Made by a program: the position numbers and the translations under genes. This document shows, in pieces, positions 1-7,865 of a stretch of DNA of 64,000 bases. The notes beneath the pieces are model-generated. The model was not told the DNA's origin, searched no databases, and saw nothing but the letters and a program-made list of their open reading frames with translations. This stretch comes from Candidatus Methylomirabilota bacterium (GTDB lineage: Bacteria; Methylomirabilota; Methylomirabilia; Rokubacteriales; CSP1-6), in assembly GCA_035764725.1 (NCBI GenBank), contig DASTYT010000049.1, positions 39,738 through 103,737 on the forward strand, in the 5' to 3' direction. Each line of letters begins with the position of its first letter. The first letter of the stretch is position 1.

Positions 1-1
1 C

Positions 2-484
2 CGGGCCGCCGCCTTGATCATCACCTCGGCCGAGGGCGCCCAGCTCCACGTGCCCGATCTCCGGACGCGTCCGGACGACTTCGATCCCATGACGCGCGAT
101 CGCTTCCTGGCCGGGGCGCTCGTCCCCGCGACCGCGTACGTGGCCGCGCAGCGCTTCCGGGCCTGGTATCGCGCCGCGGTCCGCCTCCTCTTCAACCAGG
201 TCGACGTGGTGCTCGCCCCCACCACGCCGTTTCCCGCGCCGCGCATCGGACAGGAGCGCATCACGGTCGCGGGTCATGAGGTGCCGGCGCGGACCACGCT
301 CGGCCTCTACACCCAGCCGCTGTCGTTCATCGGCCTGCCCGTGATCTCGGTCCCGATGGCGCGCGCGCCGGGCCGTCTGCCGCTGGGGGTGCAGCTCGTG
401 GCGGCGCCCTTCCGCGAGGCGGCGTTGCTGCGCGTAGCCGCCTATCTGGAAGCCGAGGGCGTGATCGCGGCGCGCATCGCCTGA
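2..484 (+). CDS. AtzE-family amidase, C-terminal part (runs in from outside the window)
   Basis: Last 160 residues of an amidase-signature enzyme; the reading frame is open to the left edge, so the catalytic Ser-Ser-Lys region lies outside. Visible are the SAEGA segment, a long helix region, the APTTPFPAPRIG segment and the GLPVISVP...LPLGVQLV block that closes the amidase fold. Amidase-signature enzymes hydrolyse C-N bonds of amides. The gene immediately downstream is an HpxZ/AtzH-type protein, which in known clusters sits beside AtzE-type hydrolases acting on 1-carboxybiuret or oxalurate-like compounds, so a role in ureide or nitrogen-rich compound breakdown is inferred. The substrate cannot be read from the sequence. 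Confidence 0.85.
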   Translation, partial: RAAALIITSAEGAQLHVPDLRTRPDDFDPMTRDRFLAGALVPATAYVAAQRFRAWYRAAVRLLFNQVDVVLAPTTPFPAPRIGQERITVAGHEVPARTTLGLYTQPLSFIGLPVISVPMARAPGRLPLGVQLVAAPFREAALLRVAAYLEAEGVIAARIA

Positions 485-508
485 GCTCCCCCTCCCGAAA
501 GGATCGGC

Positions 509-892
509 ATGGAGATCAATCTCCCCGAGGTCGTCGCCGAGGTGACGCAGGCTTTTCGCCGCTACGAGGCGGCGCTCACCACCAACGACATTCCCGTGCT
601 GGAAGCATCGTTCTGGGATCATCCGCTGGTGATTCGCTTCGCCCTCCACGACAACGGGTACGGCCCGGACGCGATCGCGCGGTCGCGCCTCAGCCGGGGC
701 AACACCGACCTGCGCCGCGAGCTCAAGCACACGCTGATCACGACATTCGGCCGCGACTTCGCGACCACGAACACCGAGTTCCAGCGGGTCGACTCGGGCC
801 GCGAGGGGCGTCAGAGCCAGACCTGGGTGCGGACCGACAAGGGCTGGAAGGTCGTGAGCGCCCACGTCTCCTGGCTGACCCCGGCGCCCTGA
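509..892 (+). CDS. AtzH/HpxZ-like protein (DUF3225)
   Basis: 127-residue protein of the SnoaL/NTF2-like fold family called AtzH or HpxZ. Recognised by the N-terminal LEASFWDHP stretch, the GPDAIARSRLSRG block and the SQTWVRTDKGWKVVSAHVS C-terminal strand pair. A Shine-Dalgarno (gaaagga) lies just before ATG 509. It follows the amidase by 24 bases, the usual pairing: AtzH converts 1-carboxybiuret to 1,3-dicarboxyurea in cyanuric acid breakdown, and HpxZ sits in oxalurate clusters. Which of the two activities applies here is not decidable; membership of the family is clear. Confidence 0.85.
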   Translation: MEINLPEVVAEVTQAFRRYEAALTTNDIPVLEASFWDHPLVIRFALHDNGYGPDAIARSRLSRGNTDLRRELKHTLITTFGRDFATTNTEFQRVDSGREGRQSQTWVRTDKGWKVVSAHVSWLTPAP

Positions 893-1060
893 CCGCGTTG
901 CTCAAGGCGCAGGCTGGCTGCTGATCTTCTGGGCAGCGCGCATGCTCGGCTCCGGAGCCGACCCACTCAAGCCTTTGATTTCCTTCGCCATGGCCTCCGG
1001 CATACGGCTTGCTGCCACCTGGGTCATCGCCCGGGCGTCGGCGGGCAAGGAGTCAGGGTC

Positions 1061-1339
1061 ATGGACGGAAAGCAGCTGGAGACCGAGCTCGAGCGTCTGG
1101 TGCTGAACGCCTTGCCGGCGCTCGTGCGCGAGCAGGTCACCGCCGAGCGGGGGCGCCTGTATCGGGCGGTCATGATGCGGCTGGAGCTGCCGCTGCTCCG
1201 CCACGTGCTCGATCTCTCGGGCGGCAATCAGCTCAGGGCGGCGCGCCTGCTGGGCATCAATCGCAATACCTTGCGCAAGCGGCTCCGGGTGCTCGGCCTC
1301 CTGCCGCACGCCTCCACCCGGAACGAGACGCTGGCCTAA
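1061..1339 (+). CDS. Fis-family helix-turn-helix protein
   Basis: 92 residues. The N-terminal half is helical (ELERLVLNALPALVREQV); the C-terminal half is a Fis-type HTH with the typical pattern DLSGGNQLRAARLLGINRNT followed by LRKRLRVLGL. This fold is found in Fis and in the C-terminus of NtrC-type activators; as a stand-alone protein it is probably a nucleoid-associated or regulatory DNA-binding protein. ATG 1061 is preceded by a good Shine-Dalgarno (aaggag, 1048-1053). No effector domain is present. Target genes are unknown. Confidence 0.85.
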   Translation: MDGKQLETELERLVLNALPALVREQVTAERGRLYRAVMMRLELPLLRHVLDLSGGNQLRAARLLGINRNTLRKRLRVLGLLPHASTRNETLA

Positions 1340-1374
1340 CCTCCGGCCGTCTGGTCGTGCGGCGGGGGGCGGGG

Positions 1375-1380
1375 TACACT
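1375..1380 (+). promoter_or_regulatory. -10 element of leaderless type for the MBL-fold gene
   Basis: TACACT ends 8 bases before GTG 1389 and no Shine-Dalgarno intervenes, so transcription should begin at or next to the start codon. Confidence 0.45.
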
Positions 1381-1388
1381 GGCTCCTC

Positions 1389-2456
1389 GTGCGTCCGTCC
1401 GCGTCCCTTCCGCCGGCCTTCGGGTCCGCTGCGCTCCTCCTCATCGTACTCTCGGGATGCGCCGGCCTGCCCTCGGAGCCCGTCCCGGGCGAGCCACCGC
1501 ATCACGCCAAGGGCGGCTTCCGGAACACCGCCCCCGACTTCCACCGTGCCGAGGGCTGGAGGCGGATCAAGTTCCTTGCGAGCCGTAGCTGGCAAAGCCT
1601 CGTCTCGCCGCGCACCTTCGACACGCCACGGGAGAGTGCCGAGGGGCTCGCGGCAGGGCAAGCGCTTTGGGCGGGCGCCGAGCCCATCATCACCTGGATC
1701 GGGCATGCGAGCCTGCTGATCCGCCTCGACGGTGTCACGATCCTCACCGATCCCACCTGGAGCGAGCGGGCTAGCCCGTTTTCCTGGGCGGGCCCGAAGC
1801 GGCTGGTCCCGCCCGGGCTGCCGTTCGAGAGTCTGCCACGGGTGGACGTGGTGGTGCTGTCCCACGATCACTACGATCACCTGGATCTGCCCACCGTGCA
1901 GCGGCTCGCGAAGGCCTACGAACCGCTGTTCGTCGTACCGCTCGGCCTCAAGGCATGGCTGGCGGAGCGCGGCGTCACGCGGGTCGAGGAGCGCGACTGG
2001 TGGGGGCGGGTGGAGCATCGGGGCGTGAGCTTCGTGTGCACTCCCGCCCAGCACTTTTCGCAGCGCACCCCCTGGGATCAGAACCAGCGGCTCTGGGCCA
2101 CGTGGGCGGTGCTGGGTCCGTCGCGCCGCTTCTACTTCACCGGCGACACCGGGTACTTCGACCAGTTCAAGGAGATCGGCGCGCGGTTTGGCCCGTTCGA
2201 CCTGGCCGCGGTGGCGATCGGCGCATACATCCCACCCGAGATCATGCGCTCGGTTCACATGACGCCCGAGCAGGCGGTGCAGGCCGCGCAGGACGTCGGA
2301 GCGCGCGTCACGCTCGGCATGCACTGGGGGACGTTCGACCTCGCCGAGGAGCCGCTCGGCGAGCCGCCCGAGCGCATGCTCGCGGAGACCGCCCGGCGGG
2401 GCATCGGACCCGAGCGCGCCTGGATCCTGAAGATCGGCGAGACACGCCGCTGGTAG
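1389..2456 (+). CDS. MBL-fold metal-dependent hydrolase, lipoprotein (NAPE-PLD/UlaG-like)
   Basis: 355 residues beginning with a lipoprotein signal peptide (lipobox LSGC around residue 20). The mature part is a metallo-beta-lactamase fold of the NAPE-PLD/RomA/UlaG type: WIGHASLLI, ILTDPTWSERASPF, metal ligands in SHDHYDHLD near residue 160, TPAQHFS, TGDTGYFD and a late MHWGTFDLAEE motif. Family members cleave phosphodiester or lactone bonds; the lipobox places this one in a membrane, presumably facing the periplasm. GTG 1389 is chosen because it gives the complete signal peptide and sits 8 bases after a -10-like hexamer. Substrate unknown. Confidence 0.88.
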   Translation: MRPSASLPPAFGSAALLLIVLSGCAGLPSEPVPGEPPHHAKGGFRNTAPDFHRAEGWRRIKFLASRSWQSLVSPRTFDTPRESAEGLAAGQALWAGAEPIITWIGHASLLIRLDGVTILTDPTWSERASPFSWAGPKRLVPPGLPFESLPRVDVVVLSHDHYDHLDLPTVQRLAKAYEPLFVVPLGLKAWLAERGVTRVEERDWWGRVEHRGVSFVCTPAQHFSQRTPWDQNQRLWATWAVLGPSRRFYFTGDTGYFDQFKEIGARFGPFDLAAVAIGAYIPPEIMRSVHMTPEQAVQAAQDVGARVTLGMHWGTFDLAEEPLGEPPERMLAETARRGIGPERAWILKIGETRRW

Positions 2457-2467
2457 GCCCACGCTGG

Positions 2468-2473
2468 TAGGAT
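2468..2473 (+). promoter_or_regulatory. -10 element of leaderless type for phoB
   Basis: TAGGAT lies 9 bases before ATG 2483, with no Shine-Dalgarno between. Confidence 0.4.
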
Positions 2474-2482
2474 GATCCCGGC

Positions 2483-3172
2483 ATGGCGAGCCGGGTGCTG
2501 ATCGTCGAAGACGAACCGGACATCCGGGACCTGCTGACCTTCCACCTCGAGCGCGACGGCTTTCAGGTCGTGCGCGTCGGCGCGGGGATGGAGGCGCTAC
2601 GCCAGGTGCATCTCACCCCGCCGGACCTCGTCATCCTCGATCTCATGCTACCGGAGATGGACGGGCTCGAGGTGTGCCGCCGCCTGCGCGCGGACGCGGC
2701 GACCGCGACGCTGCCCATCATCATGCTCACCGCCAAGGGCGACGAGGTGGATCGAGTCGTGGGCCTCGAGATCGGCGCCGACGACTACATCGTGAAGCCC
2801 TTCTCGCCGAAGGAGCTGATCGCGCGCGTGCGCGCGGTGTTACGGCGCTCGCGGGCGCCGGCGGCGGGTGCGCCGCTGGTGGTGGGCGACATCCAGCTCG
2901 ACGGAGCCACCCATCAGGCCGTTGCGGGCGGTCGGCCGCTGAGCCTCACCCCGAAGGAGTTCGACCTCCTTCGCGCGCTCCTGGAAGCGCGCGGGCGCGT
3001 GCTATCGCGGGAATTCCTGCTCGACCGGGTGTGGGGGTATGCGCGGGCGGGGGAGATCGAGTCGCGAACGGTGGACGTGCACGTTCGCCGGCTCCGCGCC
3101 AAGCTGGGCGCGGAGGGCGAGCGGATCCTCACCGTGAAGAACGTGGGCTATCGTCTGGACCCGGACTCCTGA
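2483..3172 (+). CDS. phoB: PhoB-like response regulator (first copy)
   Basis: 229-residue OmpR/PhoB-type response regulator. Receiver domain residues 1-120 with acidic pocket E9-D10, phospho-acceptor D53 in ILDLMLPEMDG, T83 and K105 in VKPF; winged-helix domain residues 130-228 with the LTPKEFDLLRALLEARGRVLSR and RTVDVHVRRLRAK signatures. It is followed after 2 bases by a PhoR-type kinase, so the two form a two-component pair. A second PhoB-like regulator lies beside the pst genes at 12005, so which one is the true phosphate regulator cannot be told from sequence alone; the PhoR layout of the partner favours phosphate or envelope stress signalling. Confidence 0.9.
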   Translation: MASRVLIVEDEPDIRDLLTFHLERDGFQVVRVGAGMEALRQVHLTPPDLVILDLMLPEMDGLEVCRRLRADAATATLPIIMLTAKGDEVDRVVGLEIGADDYIVKPFSPKELIARVRAVLRRSRAPAAGAPLVVGDIQLDGATHQAVAGGRPLSLTPKEFDLLRALLEARGRVLSREFLLDRVWGYARAGEIESRTVDVHVRRLRAKLGAEGERILTVKNVGYRLDPDS

Positions 3173-3174
3173 CC

Positions 3175-5010
3175 GTGCGCGCGCTCATCCTGTTCCTCCG
3201 GCGGCGCATCGCGCTGAAGCTGACCCTCACCCTGGTGGGTTTCACCGGCATCGCCGCCCTGGCCGCCGGCCTCTACGTGAACCGCGCCCTGGAGGGGTTT
3301 GCCGCCGATTCCCTCGAGGCGCGGCTGGCCGCGGTGGGCCGCGTCCTTCACGACGAGACGTGCGCCCAGCTCCCGGCGGACGCGGGCGCGCCGAGCATAC
3401 AGGCCTTCGCGACCCGCGCCGGGCGGACCACGGGGGCACGCGTGACGGTGATCGCGCCCGACGGCCGGGTGCTCGCCGAGTCGGGCGCCGCGCCGGGCGG
3501 CGTGGCGGCGATGGAGAATCACGCCGATCGTCCCGAGGTGCGCGCGGCCCTGGCGGGGCGGGTGGGGCGCGATCTCCGCACCAGCGCGACGCTCGACGCG
3601 CCGCTCCTCTACGTCGCCATGCCCGTGCGCCAAGGCGACCGGCTCGTCGGCGTGCTGCGCCTCGCCGTGCCGCTGTCGGAAGTCACCGCGTCGTACGAGA
3701 GCGTGCATCGCGTGATGCTGGTGGGCGGGCTGGTCGCCCTCACGGTGGCGCTCGGCATCGGCCTCTTCGTGTCCGGGCGCGTGACGCGGCCCGTGGTGGA
3801 GATGCAGGCGATCGCTCGCCAGCTCAGCGAGGGCAGCTTCGCCGTGCGCGCGCCCGTGCGCTCTCCGGATGAGATCGGTACCCTCGGCCGCTCGCTCAAC
3901 GTGCTGGCCGCGCGGCTCCGCGAGAAGATCCAGGACCTCGCCCAGGAGCAGGCCAAGGCCACCGCCATCCTCGACGGGATGGTCGAGGGCGTGATCGCGG
4001 TGGACGGCCATGACCACATCCTGCTCATGAACGAGCGCGCGCGGGCGATGTTCAATCTGGAGAGTGGACGTGTGGAGCGCAAGCCATTCCTCGAGGTCAT
4101 CCGCAACGCGGACCTCCACACCGTCTTCCGCGAGGGACGGGCTGCGGGCGCGGACGATACGGGGGACGCGGCGGCGGTGCGGCGGGAGCTGCGTCTGAGC
4201 ACGCCGGTCGAGCGCATCCTGCAGGTGCACGCGGTGCCGTTGCGGCTCGGCCCCGGCGAGACCGGCGTGGCCATGGTGCTCCACGACATCACGGCGCTGC
4301 GACAGCTCGAGCAGGTCCGCACGGAGTTCGTCGCGAATGTCTCCCACGAGCTCCGGACCCCGCTCACCGCCATCCAGGGCTATCTCGAGACCCTGCTGGG
4401 GGGCGCGATGGAGGATCCGGCGCATGCCCGGCGCTTCCTCGAGGTGGTGTTCCGGCACACGGAGCGGCTCGGCCGGCTGCTCAACGATCTCACCGACCTC
4501 TCCAACATCGAGCTCGGACGTGTGGCGCTACACCGAGGGCCGGTCGACCTTGCCGAGGTCGTGGAGGGGACCCTCGACATCATCCGCGCCAAGGCCGATG
4601 CGGGCGGGGTGCGGCTGGAGGCGCGGCTGCCCGATCACATGCCCGCGGTGCACGCGGATCGCGACCGGCTGGCGCAGATCCTCATCAACCTGGTCGACAA
4701 CGCCGTGAAGTACACGCCCGGGGGCGGTCGCGTGACCGTGGAAGGTGCGGCGGGAGTCGGGCTCGTGGAGGTGACGGTGGCCGACACGGGCGTCGGCATT
4801 CCGCCCGCCGACCTCCCCCGTGTCACCGAGCGCTTCTACCGGGTGGACAAGGCGCGCTCGCGCGAGCTGGGCGGCACCGGCCTCGGCCTCGCCATCGTCA
4901 AGCATCTGGTCGCCGCCCACGGGGGCACTCTCGTGATCGAAAGCCGGTTGGGTGAGGGCACCCGGGTGCGCGTCACCCTGCCCGCGGCGGAGCCGACGCT
5001 CGCCGTCTGA
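3175..5010 (+). CDS. phoR: PhoR-like sensor histidine kinase
   Basis: 611 residues. A first transmembrane helix (LTLTLVGFTGIAALAAGLYV, about residues 13-32), a periplasmic sensor region of roughly 150 residues, a second helix (residues 180-202), a HAMP domain, a PAS domain (ILDGMVEGVIAVDGHDHIL), the HisKA dimerisation domain with H391 in VSHELRTPL, and a HATPase domain with N (LVDNAVKYT), G1 (DTGVGIP), F (ERFYRVDKARS) and G2 (GGTGLGLAIVKHL) boxes. Start GTG 3175 is 2 bases after the phoB stop. Architecture (TM, sensor, TM, HAMP, PAS, kinase) matches the PhoR/PnpS group. Confidence 0.92.
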   Translation: MRALILFLRRRIALKLTLTLVGFTGIAALAAGLYVNRALEGFAADSLEARLAAVGRVLHDETCAQLPADAGAPSIQAFATRAGRTTGARVTVIAPDGRVLAESGAAPGGVAAMENHADRPEVRAALAGRVGRDLRTSATLDAPLLYVAMPVRQGDRLVGVLRLAVPLSEVTASYESVHRVMLVGGLVALTVALGIGLFVSGRVTRPVVEMQAIARQLSEGSFAVRAPVRSPDEIGTLGRSLNVLAARLREKIQDLAQEQAKATAILDGMVEGVIAVDGHDHILLMNERARAMFNLESGRVERKPFLEVIRNADLHTVFREGRAAGADDTGDAAAVRRELRLSTPVERILQVHAVPLRLGPGETGVAMVLHDITALRQLEQVRTEFVANVSHELRTPLTAIQGYLETLLGGAMEDPAHARRFLEVVFRHTERLGRLLNDLTDLSNIELGRVALHRGPVDLAEVVEGTLDIIRAKADAGGVRLEARLPDHMPAVHADRDRLAQILINLVDNAVKYTPGGGRVTVEGAAGVGLVEVTVADTGVGIPPADLPRVTERFYRVDKARSRELGGTGLGLAIVKHLVAAHGGTLVIESRLGEGTRVRVTLPAAEPTLAV

Positions 5011-5032
5011 ACGCGGCCTCTCAGCGGGGGGA

Positions 5033-5143
5033 TCACTGGAAATAGCCCCCGAGGCCCGCCGCGAACACCGCCACGCCCAGCAGCACGGGCAGGCCCAGCC
5101 CCTGTCGCACGGTGATGACGCCGCCGTGACGGGACGACGACAC
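5033..5143 (-). CDS. Possible tiny single-helix membrane protein
   Basis: A 36-codon frame (GTG start) whose C-terminal part, GLPVLLGVAVFAAGLGGYF, would form one transmembrane helix. It fills the gap between phoR and the PHP remnant on the opposite strand. There is no convincing Shine-Dalgarno and GC-rich DNA produces such frames easily, so this is a low-confidence candidate; nothing else is seen in 5011-5208. Confidence 0.2.
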   Translation of the reverse strand: MSSSRHGGVITVRQGLGLPVLLGVAVFAAGLGGYFQ

Positions 5144-5208
5144 CCGTCACTGAAACTTCACTCGCGGAGCGGTACGGCGTTCACATCCCCCGTGGGACGC
5201 TGAACGCA

Positions 5209-5352
5209 ATGAGCGCACTCCATGTCGAGCGGCAGGGGCGAGCCGATCTGCACGTGCACACGTGGTGGAGCGACGGGCCGCAGCGCCCGGAAGCGGTGGT
5301 CGCGGCCGCGGCGGGACGCGTCGACGTGTTGGCCATCACGGACCACGACGAG
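5209..5352 (+). pseudogene. Truncated PHP-domain phosphoesterase remnant
   Basis: About 47 codons from ATG 5209 encode the first part of a PHP domain: RADLHVHTWWSDG, PEAVVAAAAG and VDVLAITDHDE, including the HxH and DH metal-binding motifs. After DHDE the frame stays open, but the next 20 codons have no PHP character and are AT-richer, containing the leader and Shine-Dalgarno of the following gene. A PHP protein normally has 200 or more residues, so this is the 5' end of a gene whose remainder was deleted. The remnant is in frame with the hydrolase at 5422. Confidence 0.75.
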
Positions 5353-5421
5353 TCGCCACGTCCACTATCAGTCGCGTTCTCTCATCAAGTTTTTGCGCCA
5401 GAGCGCGCAAAGGAGAGCCCT

Positions 5422-6231
5422 GTGAGCGACCACGGCGACTGCAACTTTCGTTGGCTGGAGCGCGGTGAGGGCGAGCCGGTGCTGTTCCTCCACGGGCTCT
5501 TCGGGCGCATGCACGACTGGGACGCCACGCTCGACCGCCTCAGCGCGTCCTGCCGTCCCATGGCGCTCTCGCTCCCGATGTTCGAGCCCTGGCTGCCGGA
5601 GCCCACCATCGAAGCCCTCGCGGATCACGTGCGCGGCTTCCTGGATGCCCTGGAGATCCCGCGCCTGATCCTCGGCGGGAACTCCCTCGGCGGTCACGTA
5701 GCCCTTCGCGTGGCCCTGGCTGCCCCCGAGCGCGTGTCCGGCCTCGTGCTCACCGGCTCGTCGGGGCTCTTCGAGCGGAGCTTCACGCGCGGGGTGCCGC
5801 ACCGCCCGAGCAAGGCGTTCGTGCGCGAGAAGATGGAGGAGATCTTCTACGACCCCGAGCTCGTGACGCCGGAGTGGGTCGAGTCGGTGCGGCGGCTGGT
5901 GACCGCGCCAACCTCCGCGATGCGCGTCCTGCGCTTGGCCCGCGCCGCACGGCGCGACAACGTCGGGGCACGCCTCCACGAGTTGCGGCCGCCGACCCTG
6001 CTCGTGTGGGGCCGGGAGGATCGCATCACGCCACCCGAGGTGGCCGAGCGCTTCCAACAGCTCATCCCCGACGCGGAGCTCCTCTACCTCTCGTCGTGCG
6101 GCCACGCGCCGATGCTCGAGGGGCCGGGTCCGTTCTCCGCCGCGGTCGCCTGGTGGCTCAAGGCTTCACGCGACCGGCGCGCGACGCCCGTGCTGGCGAT
6201 GGAGTCGGCCTCCCTGGGGTCCGCGCGATGA
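5422..6231 (+). CDS. Alpha/beta hydrolase
   Basis: 269 residues. Typical alpha/beta-hydrolase landmarks: VLFLHGLFGRMHDWD (oxyanion HG motif), the nucleophile elbow GGNSLGGH, acid region LLVWGREDRITPPEVAE and catalytic His in SSCGHAPMLEGP. The start is set at GTG 5422 because a Shine-Dalgarno (aaaggag) lies at 5410-5416 and homology begins there; the longer frame from 5209 only adds a PHP fragment. It overlaps the next gene by 4 bases (ATGA), so the two are translated together. Members include esterases, lipases and C-C hydrolases; the substrate is not evident. Confidence 0.88.
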   Translation: MSDHGDCNFRWLERGEGEPVLFLHGLFGRMHDWDATLDRLSASCRPMALSLPMFEPWLPEPTIEALADHVRGFLDALEIPRLILGGNSLGGHVALRVALAAPERVSGLVLTGSSGLFERSFTRGVPHRPSKAFVREKMEEIFYDPELVTPEWVESVRRLVTAPTSAMRVLRLARAARRDNVGARLHELRPPTLLVWGREDRITPPEVAERFQQLIPDAELLYLSSCGHAPMLEGPGPFSAAVAWWLKASRDRRATPVLAMESASLGSAR

Positions 6232-7790
6232 TGGCGCGCGCGGCGGCGAGGGTGCTGGACTGGTGGGCCGCGCGGCGCCGGCGGTCGCTCGAGCGGGCGT
6301 GGCGGCGGCCGGGCGGCGTGCAGGAGGAGCGGTTGCTGAGTCTCGTCACCGCCGCGCGCGACACCGAGTTCGGCCTCGCTCACGGCTTCGCGGCGATCCG
6401 CTCGGTGGCGGAGTATCAGGAGCGAGTGCCGCTGCGCGACTATCTGGGCCTCCAGTCCCTGTGGGCGCGCGCGGTGTGGGGCGTGCGGGATGTGACGTGG
6501 CCCGGCGAGGTGCGCCACTGGGTGAAGACGTCCGGGACCACCGCCGGCGACAAGCTGATCCCGGTCACGCGGGAGGCGCTCTCCGCCCACCGCCGCGGCG
6601 GCTGGGACGCCCTGCTCCTCGCGGCGGAGCGTGTGGGCGCGGAGCCGCTGCTCGGCGGCCCGATGCTCTTCCTCGGCGGCAGCACCACCCTCAAGCCCCT
6701 CGGCGAGCGCAGCGTGGTCGGCGACCTCTCGGGGCTCACGGTGCGGCGACTCCCGCCGGTGCTTCGCGAGCGCTACGCGCCGGGCCCTGCGGCGGCGATC
6801 CAGGACTGGGAGACACGGGTCGAGGCGGTCGCACGGCAGGTCGCCTGGCAGGACGTGCGCCTCCTCGCGGGCATGCCATCCTGGATGCTCGTGCTGTTCG
6901 AGCGCATCGCCCGGGTGCGCGACCTGGAGGGCCGACCCGTGCGCGACATGCGGCAGTGCTGGCCCGAGCTCCGCATCTTCGTCCACGGCGGGGTGTCCTT
7001 CGGGCCCTACGCGAGCGTGCTGGCGGAGTGGCTGGGCCGCCCGCTCGAGCGTCTCGAGGTGTATCCGGCGTCCGAGGGCTGGGTCGCGATGCAGACGGAG
7101 TCGCGGGACGGCCTGACCCTGACCCTCGACCACGACATCTTCTACGAGTTCGTGCCCGTGGAGGACGTGGGCTTGGACCGGCCCCGGCGCCACACGGTGG
7201 CGGACGTCGAGCTCGGGCGCCCGTACGCGGTCGCGCTCAGCACGACCGGCGGCCTCTGGTCGTATCTCCTGGGCGATACCGTGCGCTTCACCGCGCGCGA
7301 CCCGCTGCGCCTCCGCATCATCGGGCGCACGCGGCACTTCGTGAACGCGTTCGGGGAGAACGTGATCGTCGAGGAGGTGGAGCGCGCGCTCACCACCGCG
7401 TGCCATCGGACAGAGGCGGAAGTGGTCGAGTTCACGGTGGCGCCGCGCTATCCCTCGGAGGCTGAGGCGCGGGGCAGCCACGACTGGCTGGTGGAGTTCC
7501 GCGTGCCGCCTCGCGAGCCCGAGGAGTTCGCGCGCCTGCTCGACGAGGCGCTCGCCGCCCTGAACACCGATTACGGTACCAAGCGCTGGCGGAATGTCGG
7601 CATGGTAGCGCCGCGCATCGTGACCCTGCCTGCCGGCACCTTCCACCACTGGATGCAGCGGGCGGGTAAGCTTGGCGATCAGCACAAGGTGCCGCGCGTG
7701 AGCAACGGCCGCGAGCTCGCGGAGGCGCTGCTCGCCGCGGGTGGGCTGGGGGCGCGTTTGGCGGCGCCCGGGGCCGTGGGCAGCCGGTGA
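6228..7790 (+). CDS. GH3 auxin-responsive-promoter family protein (acyl-adenylate-forming)
   Basis: 520 residues. GH3 proteins belong to the adenylate-forming superfamily and in plants join amino acids to jasmonate, auxin or salicylate; bacterial members are mostly unassigned. Recognised by KTSGTTAGDKLIPVT (ATP-binding loop), the GMPSWMLVLFERI segment, EVYPASEGWVAMQ, the LGDTVRFT motif and IIGRTRHFVNAFGENVIVEEVE near the hinge to the C-terminal domain. Starts at ATG 6228 overlapping the hydrolase stop. The tight coupling to an alpha/beta hydrolase suggests making and breaking of an acyl conjugate, but this is inference. Confidence 0.88.
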   Translation: MMARAAARVLDWWAARRRRSLERAWRRPGGVQEERLLSLVTAARDTEFGLAHGFAAIRSVAEYQERVPLRDYLGLQSLWARAVWGVRDVTWPGEVRHWVKTSGTTAGDKLIPVTREALSAHRRGGWDALLLAAERVGAEPLLGGPMLFLGGSTTLKPLGERSVVGDLSGLTVRRLPPVLRERYAPGPAAAIQDWETRVEAVARQVAWQDVRLLAGMPSWMLVLFERIARVRDLEGRPVRDMRQCWPELRIFVHGGVSFGPYASVLAEWLGRPLERLEVYPASEGWVAMQTESRDGLTLTLDHDIFYEFVPVEDVGLDRPRRHTVADVELGRPYAVALSTTGGLWSYLLGDTVRFTARDPLRLRIIGRTRHFVNAFGENVIVEEVERALTTACHRTEAEVVEFTVAPRYPSEAEARGSHDWLVEFRVPPREPEEFARLLDEALAALNTDYGTKRWRNVGMVAPRIVTLPAGTFHHWMQRAGKLGDQHKVPRVSNGRELAEALLAAGGLGARLAAPGAVGSR

Positions 7791-7865
7791 GCATCGCGTG
7801 ATCGTGCGCCAGGGACGCGGTGTTCCCACCGGTACGAGATGCTTCTGGCGGTCTAGGGGCCCGGC

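Noticed and set aside
902-1444. Minus-strand frame of 180 codons opposite the Fis-type gene
   Set aside because: It overlaps a well-supported gene, and only the last 40 codons lie outside it; composition looks like a GC-rich shadow.
6084-7829. Long minus-strand frame (581 codons) opposite the GH3 gene
   Set aside because: Exactly opposite a conserved gene and low in complexity; a shadow of high GC at third positions. Similar long frames opposite nadE (19054-21195), pilB (21285-23144) and dctP (30964-32820) were rejected likewise.
7791-7865. Terminator between GH3 and ppk1
   Set aside because: Only a weak, widely spaced GAGCATC/GATGCTT pairing without T-run.
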